Of a stretch of 64,000 nt of DNA, positions 43,706-51,500 are shown one piece after another. Origin of the DNA: Sphaerimonospora thailandensis (GTDB taxonomy: Bacteria > Actinomycetota > Actinomycetes > Streptosporangiales > Streptosporangiaceae); NCBI RefSeq assembly GCF_016863115.1, contig NZ_BOOG01000009.1, forward strand, positions 1-64,000. The letters run 5' to 3'. How positions within the stretch are numbered: the first letter of the stretch is position 1; every line of letters begins with the position of its first letter. The notes beneath the pieces are model-generated. The model saw nothing but the letters and a program-made list of their open reading frames with translations. It did not search any database and was not told the DNA's origin. Position numbers and translations under genes: made by a program.

Positions 43706-45045
43706 TGACCGCCCCCGGTCTTCCCGGTCTTCCCGGCCTTCCCGGGCTGAGCGGAGTGCGTGTCCGCGCGGCCGGCGCCGACGACGCCTTCCCCGGCGCG
43801 CGACCCCGGTGGGTCGCCCTGCCCGGGAGCGTCGATGAGATGGCCGCCGTCATGCGCGCGAGCGCGGCGCACGACCTGGCCGTCGTCCCGCTGGGCGGCG
43901 GAACCAAGCGGCTCTGGGGCGGCCTTCCGGCCCGCTGCGACGTCGTCGTCGGCACCGAGCGACTGGATCAGGTGATCGAACACGCCACCGGCGACCTGGT
44001 CGTCCGCGTCCAGGCCGGGGTGGCGATGGAGGCGCTGGCGGAGGCGCTCGCCGCGAAGGGCCAGGAGCTCGCCCTCGACGTGCCGGTGCCGGGCACCACG
44101 GTCGGCGGCCTGCTGGCCACCGCGATCGCCGGCCCGCGCCGGTTCCGGTACGGCACCGCCCGCGACCTGCTCATCGGGATCACCGTCGTCCTGTCGGACG
44201 GCACGATCGCCCGAGCGGGCGGCAAGGTCGTCAAGAACGTCGCGGGCTACGACCTGGGCAAGCTGTTCACCGGCTCGTACGGAACACTCGGCGTCATCGC
44301 GGACGCCACGTTCCGCCTGCAACCACTGCCCGCCACCCGCGCCTGGGTGACGCTCGACCTCGACGCCCAGGGGTCGCCGGACCGCCTGGGCGGGCTGGTG
44401 GCGGCCGTCGCCGCCTCGACGCAGGAGCCTGCCGCGATCGAACTCGACTGGCCCGGGCCGGAGAGGGGCGCGCCGAGCCTGGCCGTGCTGGTCGAGGGCG
44501 CGGCCGCCGCCGAGCGCGCCCTCGCCGTACGCGACCTGATGGGAGCGGGCGCCCGGGTCGGTGACGAGCCGCCGCCGTGGTGGGGGCGGCTGCCATCTGC
44601 CGGCCGGAGCGGGCCGATGGGACATCCCGGCGGCGGTCTCCTGCTGGAGATCAGGGCGGCGCCGTCCCGGCTTCCCGGCGTCGTCCCCGACATCGCGGCG
44701 GCCGCGCGGCGGACGGGGACCGAAGCGGCGGTACGCGGCTCGATCGCCGCCGGCGTGCTGCACGTCGCCGTTGACGGGGAACGGGCCGTTGACGGGGAAC
44801 GGGCCGCCGAGTTCGTCACCATGCTCCGCTCCCGGATCGAGGTCGCCCGGGACGGCGGCGTGGACGGCCGCGTCGTCATGCTCACGTCCCCCGAAGCCGT
44901 ACCCCCGGCGGCCGCCTCGGATCCCTGGGGACAGGAGTCGACCCGGCGCGAGCTGCTCCGGCGCGAACTGATGCTGCGGGTGAAGGAACGTTTCGACCCC
45001 GGCCACCGGATGTCCCCCGGCCGGTTCGCCGGAGGCATCCGATGA
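43705..45045 (+). CDS. glcE: Glycolate oxidase FAD-binding subunit GlcE
   Basis: The second FAD-linked subunit. The 446-residue product has the PCMH core (VVPLGGGTKRLWGG; PGTTVGGLLATAIAGPRRFRYG; KVVKNVAGYDLGKLFTGSYG) and ends with RVKERFDPGHRMSPGRFAGG-type sequence. The N-terminus carries a PGLPGLPGLPGLSG run made by 9-bp repeats. An exact 18-bp duplication (44767-44802) gives VDGERAVDGERA. ATG 43705 overlaps the glcD stop. Confidence 0.92.
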   Translation: MTAPGLPGLPGLPGLSGVRVRAAGADDAFPGARPRWVALPGSVDEMAAVMRASAAHDLAVVPLGGGTKRLWGGLPARCDVVVGTERLDQVIEHATGDLVVRVQAGVAMEALAEALAAKGQELALDVPVPGTTVGGLLATAIAGPRRFRYGTARDLLIGITVVLSDGTIARAGGKVVKNVAGYDLGKLFTGSYGTLGVIADATFRLQPLPATRAWVTLDLDAQGSPDRLGGLVAAVAASTQEPAAIELDWPGPERGAPSLAVLVEGAAAAERALAVRDLMGAGARVGDEPPPWWGRLPSAGRSGPMGHPGGGLLLEIRAAPSRLPGVVPDIAAAARRTGTEAAVRGSIAAGVLHVAVDGERAVDGERAAEFVTMLRSRIEVARDGGVDGRVVMLTSPEAVPPAAASDPWGQESTRRELLRRELMLRVKERFDPGHRMSPGRFAGGIR

Positions 45046-45079
45046 CCGTCATCACTCCCGGAAGGAGGGAGCGCGGATC

Positions 45080-45130
45080 ATGACTGGATCAGGAGATCCG
45101 TCCGCGCCGGCTCGATGGACCCCGAGCTGA
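45080..45130 (+). CDS. 16-codon ORF overlapping the glcF start
   Basis: ATG 45080 has an excellent AAGGAGGG site about 9 nt upstream but reads only MTGSGDPSAPARWTPS before TGA 45128. That stop falls 14 bases into glcF in another frame. Either glcF is translated by reinitiation, or the true glcF start was here and one base has been lost or gained between 45083 and 45128. Confidence 0.4.
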   Translation: MTGSGDPSAPARWTPS

Positions 45131-46425
45131 TCAAGGATTGCGTGCACTGCGGGTTCTGCCTGCCCACCTGCCCGACCTACGTCCTTTGGGGCGAGGAGAT
45201 GGACTCCCCGCGTGGGCGCATCCACCTCATGGGCCAGCATGTCGGGGGCACCCCGCTGACCGACGAGATGGCCGGGCACTTCGACGCCTGCCTCGGCTGC
45301 ATGGCCTGCGTCACCGCCTGCCCCTCCGGCGTTCAGTACGACCGGCTGATCGAGCAGACGAGGACGACCGTCGAGCGGGAGCACGTGCGAACCCCGGAGG
45401 ACCGCGCCGTCAGGGCCCTGGTCTTCGCGTTGTTCCCCCACCGTCGCAGGCTCCGGGCGCTACGCCTGCCCATGCGGCTGGGCGAACGGTTCCGCCTGAG
45501 CGAACGGCTGCGGCCGTTCCTCGAACGCGTGCACCCGTCCCTCGGCGCCATGGCCGAGCTCGCTCCCCCGCTGCCCCGGCACGTGCCGCGGCTGCCGCCG
45601 ATCGTGCGGGCGTGCGGGCGGCGCCGGGCCCGGGTCGGCCTGCTCACCGGCTGCGTGCAGGGTGAGTTCTTCCCGCAGGTCAACGCCGCGACCGCGCGGG
45701 TGCTGGCGCTGGAGGGCTGCGACGTCGTGATCCCGCCCGGACAGGGCTGCTGCGGCGCGCTGTCGGTCCACTCGGGCCGGGAGGCCGAAGCGCGACGGTT
45801 CGCGAAACGCACGATCGCCGCCTTCGAAGCCGTCGACACTGTCGTGGTCAACGCGGCCGGGTGCGGGTCGAGCATGAAGGAGTACGCCGAGGTGCTGGCG
45901 GGCGATCCCGCCCTGCGAGCTGAGGGCTGGCCGGAGCGGGCGCGGGCGCTGCGGATCCGCGACCTGGCGGAGTTCCTGGTCGAGCTGGGGCCGGTCGCGC
46001 CGCGTCACCCGCTGCCGATGTCCGTGGCCTACCACGACGCCTGCCACCTCGCCCACGCCCAGGGCGTACGGGCCCAGCCGCGCGAGCTGCTGGGCGCGAT
46101 TCCGGGGCTGGAGCTGCGGGAGATCGCGGAGTCGGCGATCTGCTGCGGATCGGCCGGGACGTACAACCTGTTCCAGCCCGAGGCGGCCCGCGAGCTGGGC
46201 GACCGGAAGGCCGAACGGGTGCTCGCCACCGGGGCCGACCTGCTCGTGTCGGCCAACCCCGGCTGCACGTTGCAGATCGCGGCCGCCGTCCGGCGCTCGG
46301 GAGGCGGCGAGATCCGGGTCGCGCACACCGCCGAGGTGCTCGACGCCTCCCTACGCGGGCGCGCTCCGGAGACGCTGCGCGGCCGCGCACCGGAGACGCC
46401 GCGCATGCGGGGAGGGGCAACGTGA
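45115..46425 (+). CDS. glcF: Glycolate oxidase iron-sulfur subunit GlcF
   Basis: It passes electrons from the GlcD/GlcE flavins to the respiratory chain. The 436-residue protein has two ferredoxin-type clusters (C9, C12, C15, C19 and C59, C62, C65, C69), each followed by Pro. It has two CCG domains, seen as GCCGALSVHSG and SAICCGSAGTYNLF. ATG 45115 lacks a proper ribosome site; a well-served ATG at 45080 is out of frame. The C-terminus holds a duplicated RGRAPET (24-bp repeat at 46351-46398). Its end overlaps the IclR gene. Confidence 0.92.
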   Translation: MDPELIKDCVHCGFCLPTCPTYVLWGEEMDSPRGRIHLMGQHVGGTPLTDEMAGHFDACLGCMACVTACPSGVQYDRLIEQTRTTVEREHVRTPEDRAVRALVFALFPHRRRLRALRLPMRLGERFRLSERLRPFLERVHPSLGAMAELAPPLPRHVPRLPPIVRACGRRRARVGLLTGCVQGEFFPQVNAATARVLALEGCDVVIPPGQGCCGALSVHSGREAEARRFAKRTIAAFEAVDTVVVNAAGCGSSMKEYAEVLAGDPALRAEGWPERARALRIRDLAEFLVELGPVAPRHPLPMSVAYHDACHLAHAQGVRAQPRELLGAIPGLELREIAESAICCGSAGTYNLFQPEAARELGDRKAERVLATGADLLVSANPGCTLQIAAAVRRSGGGEIRVAHTAEVLDASLRGRAPETLRGRAPETPRMRGGAT

Positions 46426-47192
46426 GCGTGCAGAGCGTCGACCGGGCGCTCGACGTGCTGGAGGCGCTGGCCGAGCACGGCGGTCAGGCCGGCCTGTCGG
46501 AGATCGCCGCTCGCACCGGCCTGCCGTACGGGACGATCCACCGGCTGCTGCGCACGCTGCTGGCCCGAGGGTACGTCCGGCAGGAGTCCGATCGGCGGTA
46601 CGCCCTCGGCGGCGCGCTGGTGCGCATCGGCGGCGCGGCGGAGCGGATGCTCGCCGTGTGGGCCGAGCCGTACCTGGCGAAGCTGGTGGAGTTGTCCGGC
46701 GAGACCGCGAACCTCGCCGTGCTGGAGGGCGACTTCGTCGTCTACGTCGCCCAGGTGCCATCGCCGCGCAAGCTGCGGATGTTCGCCGAGGTGGGCCGGC
46801 GGGTGCTGCCGCACAGCACGGCCGTCGGCAAGGTGATGCTGGCCGAGCGGCCCGACGCCGCCGCCGTGCTCGGCCGCACCGGACTGCCGCGCCGTACGGA
46901 CCGGACCATCACCACGGCCGGTGAGCTGCTGGGGGAGCTCGACCGGGTGCGGGCCCGGGGGTACGCGCTGGACCTGGGCGAGGAGGAGAACGGCGTGCAC
47001 TGCATGGCCGTGCCGGTGCACGACGGCGGCCGGACGTTCGCGGCGCTGTCCGTGTCGGGCCCGGCCGAGCGGATCGACGCGATCGAGCGCGAGGAACTGG
47101 CCGCCATGCTGCGCAAGGCCGCCGACGACTTCGGCGCGGCCCTGTTCGGCGGCGGGGGCGGCTCGGCGGGGGACGGTGACCGGGGACGGTGA
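46422..47192 (+). CDS. IclR family transcriptional regulator
   Basis: A 256-residue regulator with the N-terminal winged helix (LSEIAARTGLPYGTIHRLLRTL) and the IclR effector domain (PHSTAVGKVMLA; RARGYALDLGEEENGVHCMAVPV). GTG 46422 overlaps the glcF stop (GTGA), so it is made together with the glycolate oxidase. IclR proteins control glyoxylate genes in many bacteria; the inverted repeat before aceB is a candidate site. The effector could be glyoxylate or a related acid. Target and ligand are inferred. Confidence 0.92.
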   Translation: MSVQSVDRALDVLEALAEHGGQAGLSEIAARTGLPYGTIHRLLRTLLARGYVRQESDRRYALGGALVRIGGAAERMLAVWAEPYLAKLVELSGETANLAVLEGDFVVYVAQVPSPRKLRMFAEVGRRVLPHSTAVGKVMLAERPDAAAVLGRTGLPRRTDRTITTAGELLGELDRVRARGYALDLGEEENGVHCMAVPVHDGGRTFAALSVSGPAERIDAIEREELAAMLRKAADDFGAALFGGGGGSAGDGDRGR

Positions 47193-47247
47193 CCGCGGTG
47201 CGTGGCGGTTCCTCCCCCGTGGCCGGGAAACCGGGGAGGATGGGCGC

Positions 47248-47460
47248 ATGTGCCGAAGCATCAAGACATTGCGCCCGCCGTTCACCGAGCAGGTTTCCGA
47301 GGAGGACATCCGCGCGGCGGCCCTGCAGTACGTGCGGAAGATCTCCGGCTTCCGCGCGCCCGCCCAGCACAACGCGGAGGCGTTCGACCAGGCGGTCCAG
47401 GCGATCACAGCGGCCAGCGCGGCGCTGCTGGCCTCCCTTCAGGTGCGCGGCGCCCGCTGA
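47248..47460 (+). CDS. DUF2277 family protein
   Basis: A 70-residue protein with the family opening MCRSIKTLRPP and AALQYVRKISGFRAPAQHNAEAF (9 or so residues later), helical and soluble. It is conserved in actinobacteria and others; function unknown. GGAGGA lies 7 nt before ATG 47248. It follows the IclR gene by 55 bp on the same strand. An 18-bp imperfect repeat (GCCGAACGGAGAAA / GCCGTACGGAGAAA) follows its stop. Confidence 0.88.
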   Translation: MCRSIKTLRPPFTEQVSEEDIRAAALQYVRKISGFRAPAQHNAEAFDQAVQAITAASAALLASLQVRGAR

Positions 47461-47583
47461 GCCCCCGCCGAACGGAGAAACCCGGCCGTACGGAGAAATT
47501 CCGCGGGAAGAGGGAACCGGGCCCGGGGGCGCGGCGGAGTAGGGGATGAAGGGCGCGAACGCGCCTTACGGAAGGATTCCCCG

Positions 47584-47607
47584 ATGAACGGACACAACGG
47601 GTGGTGA
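47584..47607 (+). CDS. 7-residue ORF overlapping the sigma gene start
   Basis: ATG 47584, with GGAAGGA 7 nt upstream, encodes MNGHNGW and stops at TGA 47605. The stop overlaps GTG 47604 of the sigma factor as GTGA. The sigma start itself has no ribosome site, so translation may be by reinitiation. Confidence 0.4.
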   Translation: MNGHNGW

Positions 47608-48227
47608 GAACCGCGGCCACCGACATCCCCCGGCCTGTGTCGCCGTGGCCGGTTCACGCCGCTCCGCAGGCCGAGCCGTCCGACGCGGAGCTGATCAGCG
47701 CCTCGCTGAGCAGGTCCGACGAGTTCGCGGCCGTGTTCGACCGGCACGCCGACGAGATCCACGCCTACGTCGGGCGGCGCCTCGGGCCAGAGCACGCCGA
47801 CGATGTGACCGCCGAGACGTTCCTGCTCGCGTTCCGCAAGCGGCACCGGTACGACCCGGCCCGGCCGGACGCCAGGCCCTGGTTGTACGGCATCGCGAGC
47901 AGGCTCATCTCCGGCCACCGCAGGTCGGAGATGCGCAGGCTGAAGGCGTTCGCCCGGGTGGCGAACCGCGGCGGAGAGCCGTACGAGGAGGAGCGCACCA
48001 CCGAGCGGGCGAGTGCCGCCGCGATGCGACCCGCCCTCGCCGTCGCGCTCTCCCGGCTCTCTGCCGCCGAGCGGGAGCTTCTCCTGCTCATCGCGTGGGC
48101 GGACCTCACCTATGAGGAGGCCGCCGAGGCACTCGACATCCCCATCGGCACCGTCCGATCGCGGCTCCACCGGATCAGGGCCAAGCTCCGCCGTCATCTC
48201 AATCTCCCTGAGGAGGGCACCCCGTGA
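47604..48227 (+). CDS. ECF-type RNA polymerase sigma factor
   Basis: A 207-residue sigma-70-family factor: region 2 (FAAVFDRHADEIHAYVGRRLG, then AETFLLAFRKRHRYD) and region 4 (SRLSAAERELLLLIAWADL, then EAAEALDIPIGTVRSRLHRIRAKLR). Starts at 47601 and 47604 are both GTG; the second overlaps a tiny upstream ORF. Its stop overlaps the next gene (GTGA), which encodes a CU044_5270-type membrane protein. That pairing is common in this group of actinomycetes. Confidence 0.9.
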   Translation: MRTAATDIPRPVSPWPVHAAPQAEPSDAELISASLSRSDEFAAVFDRHADEIHAYVGRRLGPEHADDVTAETFLLAFRKRHRYDPARPDARPWLYGIASRLISGHRRSEMRRLKAFARVANRGGEPYEEERTTERASAAAMRPALAVALSRLSAAERELLLLIAWADLTYEEAAEALDIPIGTVRSRLHRIRAKLRRHLNLPEEGTP

Positions 48228-49384
48228 ACGACGAGATCAAGATGATCGCCCGCGAGCGGCCCGACGCGCCGCCCTACTCCCTGCCGGCCAGGGCGGCCGC
48301 GCGCCGGCGGCTGACCGGGGACGGCCCCGGCGGGCACGGGTTCGCCCGCGACCTGCTGCGCACCGTCTCCCGGCGGCCGTATGGCATGGCGATCGGCGGG
48401 GTCGCGCTGACCTCGGCGGCGGCCGTCGCCGTCATGACCGTGGTGCCGCATGGGGTCCCCGCCGACCCGGTCTCGGTAGCCCAGGCACCCTCGGCTCAGA
48501 CGCCGTCGGATCGGGTCCCGTCAACTCACGGAGGCAGTGATCCGGGGCAGGGGCCGGAAGTCGTCGTGGCACTGCCGAAAATCGCCAAGGTGTCGGCCGA
48601 GGAGGTGCTGGGGCGGGCCGCCCGCGCGGCGACCGATCTCAACCCGCGGGGCGACCAGTTCATCAAGGTCAGCTCGCAGACGATGTACGGGGCCTTCGGC
48701 GGCGGGGAGACCAACGTCGACACCGGTGAGGTCATCCCGGAGACCCGCTACCTCTACCGGACGAAGCGGACAATCTGGCTGTCCGCCGACGGCACCAGGG
48801 ACGGCTCGCTGAAGGTCGAGAACCTGACGCCCCGCGCCTACCCCGGCTGGCCGATCCCCGAGGAGGCCAATCGGGAGAAGGGCACCTGGTGGGCCTCCCT
48901 GCCGGTATGTGACGGCGCGCCGCGGGACACCGCCTACACCTCGCTGAAGAAGCTGCCGACCGACGCCAAGGGGATGCGCGACTACCTGTACTCACGCGAG
49001 CACGGCGACAACCCGCCGGACACGGGGGCCTGGGCGGCGGCGGGCGACCTTCTCCGGGAGACCTACATGCCGGCCGCCCAGCGTGCCGCGCTGTTCGAGG
49101 CGGCCGCCACCATCCCCGGCGTGACCGTCACAGAGGACGCACAGGACGCCGCCGGTCGCAGGGGCATTGGCGTCGGCCGGGTGTCGTTCGGCGTGCGGGA
49201 GGACATCATCTTCGACCCGGAGACGTACGAACTGCTCGGCGAGCGCGGCGTCGTGGTGGACGCGAAGAAGGCCAAGTCGCCGGTGGGCAGCCTGGTCGCG
49301 TCGACGGCTCAACTCGAGGTGACCGTCGCCGACAGCGCGCCCGAGGTGGACGACCCCGCGTCGAGATGCATGAACGGCGGCTGA
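48224..49384 (+). CDS. CU044_5270 family membrane protein, sigma partner
   Basis: A 386-residue protein with a cytoplasmic N-terminus (about 1-50), one membrane helix (about 54-74) and a large extracytoplasmic domain. The family is met directly after ECF sigma genes of this kind. The extracytoplasmic part has TRYLYRTKRTIWLSADGTRDG and IIFDPETYELLGERGVVVD, resembling the outer domains of lipoprotein-like sensors. It may hold the sigma factor at the membrane, but no known anti-sigma motif is visible. GTG 48224 is coupled to the sigma gene. Confidence 0.8.
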   Translation: MNDEIKMIARERPDAPPYSLPARAAARRRLTGDGPGGHGFARDLLRTVSRRPYGMAIGGVALTSAAAVAVMTVVPHGVPADPVSVAQAPSAQTPSDRVPSTHGGSDPGQGPEVVVALPKIAKVSAEEVLGRAARAATDLNPRGDQFIKVSSQTMYGAFGGGETNVDTGEVIPETRYLYRTKRTIWLSADGTRDGSLKVENLTPRAYPGWPIPEEANREKGTWWASLPVCDGAPRDTAYTSLKKLPTDAKGMRDYLYSREHGDNPPDTGAWAAAGDLLRETYMPAAQRAALFEAAATIPGVTVTEDAQDAAGRRGIGVGRVSFGVREDIIFDPETYELLGERGVVVDAKKAKSPVGSLVASTAQLEVTVADSAPEVDDPASRCMNGG

Positions 49385-49394
49385 CCCTCGCCCT

Positions 49395-49421
49395 CCCGGG
49401 GCAGGGTGACCCTGCCCCGGG
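49395..49421. terminator. Bidirectional terminator
   Basis: A perfect 12-bp stem (49395-49406 with 49410-49421) with a TGA loop lies between two convergent genes. Confidence 0.85.
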
Positions 49422-49430
49422 GACGCGGAC

Positions 49431-50207
49431 TCAGGCGCACTGCTCCAGCATGGCGGCCTTGTCGGCTGTGGTGACCGGGAGGTCGTACTTGAGGGAGACC
49501 TGGGCGAAGCGCACGGCGTAGGAGCAGCGGATGCTTCGTTGCGGCGGCAGCCAGGTCGCCGGACCGGCGTCGCCCTTGGACGCGTTGGTGGAGCCGTCGA
49601 CCGGGAGCAGGTTGAGCGGGTCGTTGGCGATCTGCTTGCGCTTGCTCTCGCTCCACCGGGAGGAGCCCATCTGCCAGCTGTAGGACAGCGGCACCAGGTG
49701 GTCGATCTGGACCTTCGCCGCGTGCTGCTTGGTCCAGTCGAGGGTCTTGCCGGTGTACGGGTCATAGATGGTCATCGAAATGACCACACAGTTCGAGCCC
49801 TGGCGATATTCGATCTTCCGCCCATCCCGTTTCAGCATGTCGTTGCGGGTGTCGCAGCCGTTGCGTCCCCAGGGGACGTCGTCGACGCTGTCCGCCCAGG
49901 CGTACCCGAACTTGTCCCGGGAGTAGCCGGTCTTCGGTCCGCGGCCCTTGGTCCGCACCTTGTCGATCAGCTTGCGCGCCTCGGCGCGGTCACCGGTCGT
50001 GGTGATCGGCGCGAGGCCGGGACCGGTGCCGTCGGGGTTCTTGAGGGGGCTGACCCCGAGCGCCGCGCCCTTCCCGGCCCCGCCGTCGGCGGCGCCGCTC
50101 TGCCCGAGGCCGATGTCGTCCATCGGCCCGCATCCGGCAAGTGCCCCGGTCAGTACGGCGGCCGCCACCGAGACGACGGCGACAGCCCTGGTTCCACGCC
50201 CGCCCAC
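49431..50207 (-). CDS. Secreted HNH nuclease-like lipoprotein (DUF1524)
   Basis: A 258-residue protein with a signal peptide and lipobox ALAGC, then a DUF1524/HNH domain. The motifs IDHLVPLSYSWQMG and NDPLNLLPVDGSTNASKGDAGP supply the His-Asn metal site; DTRNDMLKRDG precedes them. Cysteines in NGCDT, SNCVV and RCSY may pair. It likely degrades extracellular DNA for nutrients or in competition. GTG 50207 has AGGGG 5 nt upstream; GTG 50213 is also possible. Confidence 0.85.
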   Translation of the reverse strand: MGGRGTRAVAVVSVAAAVLTGALAGCGPMDDIGLGQSGAADGGAGKGAALGVSPLKNPDGTGPGLAPITTTGDRAEARKLIDKVRTKGRGPKTGYSRDKFGYAWADSVDDVPWGRNGCDTRNDMLKRDGRKIEYRQGSNCVVISMTIYDPYTGKTLDWTKQHAAKVQIDHLVPLSYSWQMGSSRWSESKRKQIANDPLNLLPVDGSTNASKGDAGPATWLPPQRSIRCSYAVRFAQVSLKYDLPVTTADKAAMLEQCA

Positions 50208-50328
50208 TGCCACCCCTAAGTAATGAAATCGCACACTTAGGTATAACAGTGCCCAAAGAAAGGGCAAATTAGGCGTTTACCGAACGTGTCGGATGCGGCC
50301 GCCCGGAAACACCGCCGCATCAAACCGA

Positions 50329-51273
50329 TCAGGCCGGGATCCACTCCTGCCAGACGATCTTGTTGGCCTCGACCCACTTCTGCGCGGCGGCCTCGGGGGA
50401 CATCTTGTTCACCGCGATGTCGTACGCGACCGAGTTCTGGTCGTCGTTCGTCCACGAGAAGTTCTTGACCAGCTCGTACGCCCTGCCGCCCGACTGGGCG
50501 AACGTCGTGCTGACAATCTTGTCGAGCAGGTACGGCGGGTAGTCGCAGGCGACCTGCTTCGGATCCTTGTCGCACCCGATGGCGTACGGAGGAAGGTTGA
50601 TCTTGACGAGTTTGAGCTGGTTGAACAGCCACTGCGGCTCGTAGAAGTACATGAGCAGCGGCTTCTTCTTCTCGGTGGCCTCCTGCGCCGCCTTGATCAG
50701 CGCGTCCTCACTGCCGGAGTAGACCACCTTGAACGGCAGGCCGAGGTTCTTGACGAGCGCCTCGTCGTTGGTCACGTAGGACCGGTCACCGGCCAAATAT
50801 TGACCCAGATCGCCACTCTTGTCCGTCTTGAACAGGTCCTTGTACTTCGACAGGTTCCGATAGTCCGTGATGTCCGGGTATCGCTGCACCATCCACTCGG
50901 GGACGTACCACCCGATGACCCCCTTGTTGCCGTTCTGTCCCGCGCTGATCGCGAGCTTGGAGTCCTCGATGTACGTCTTCTTCAACTCGGGATGGGCCCA
51001 GTTCTCGATCACGACGTCCACGGTGCCGTCCTCGAAGCCCTTCCAGGAGTCCGCCTCGCCGCTCTTCTTCAACTCGACCTTGTAGCCGAGCTCATGTTTC
51101 AGCAGGTAGGCCACGACGGCTGCGCTGGCCTCGTATCCAACCCACGGGTTGATCGCGATCCGTACGGTTCCGTCGGCGCCCTTGGGCGCGGAGCGCTCCG
51201 CTGAGTCGCTCCCACCGCACGCGGTGACCATCGCGATCGTCAGCAAACCGGCAAGGAGACGGACCCTCTTCAT
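50329..51273 (-). CDS. Glycine betaine/proline ABC transporter substrate-binding lipoprotein
   Basis: A 314-residue OpuAC-type binding protein with lipobox MVTACGG. The domain shows VRIAINPWVGYEAS, VDVVIENWAHPELK and PLLMYFYEPQWLFNQ, where the aromatic residues cage the quaternary ammonium group. ATG 51273 has GTGAGGT upstream. No permease or ATPase gene adjoins it, so it is an orphan binding protein that must borrow a transporter. It would serve osmoprotection or choline/betaine uptake. Confidence 0.9.
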   Translation of the reverse strand: MKRVRLLAGLLTIAMVTACGGSDSAERSAPKGADGTVRIAINPWVGYEASAAVVAYLLKHELGYKVELKKSGEADSWKGFEDGTVDVVIENWAHPELKKTYIEDSKLAISAGQNGNKGVIGWYVPEWMVQRYPDITDYRNLSKYKDLFKTDKSGDLGQYLAGDRSYVTNDEALVKNLGLPFKVVYSGSEDALIKAAQEATEKKKPLLMYFYEPQWLFNQLKLVKINLPPYAIGCDKDPKQVACDYPPYLLDKIVSTTFAQSGGRAYELVKNFSWTNDDQNSVAYDIAVNKMSPEAAAQKWVEANKIVWQEWIPA

Positions 51274-51437
51274 ATAGACCTCACCCGATCTTGAACGGCC
51301 GGCGGGCACGCGTTGCGGGGGGCGCGACGCGCACCTCGGGCCCCGCGGAAACTCCGAGCCTGCGCGGAATTTTCGCGCGTAAAGCATCGGGCAGAGTATC
51401 GCACAACCGGAAAGGCCGTATCGGTCGCGCCGACGAG

Positions 51438-51481
51438 ACCGCGGCCGGTATGCCGCGCACGTCCTGCCCGCCGGCCGCGGT
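51438..51481 (-). terminator. Hairpin downstream of the TPR-like gene
   Basis: A perfect 11-bp GC stem (51438-51448 with 51471-51481) with a 22-nt loop lies 20 bp after the stop of the TPR-like gene. The large loop makes it a weaker call. Confidence 0.45.
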
Positions 51482-51500
51482 GGTGGCTATGAGACAGGCC

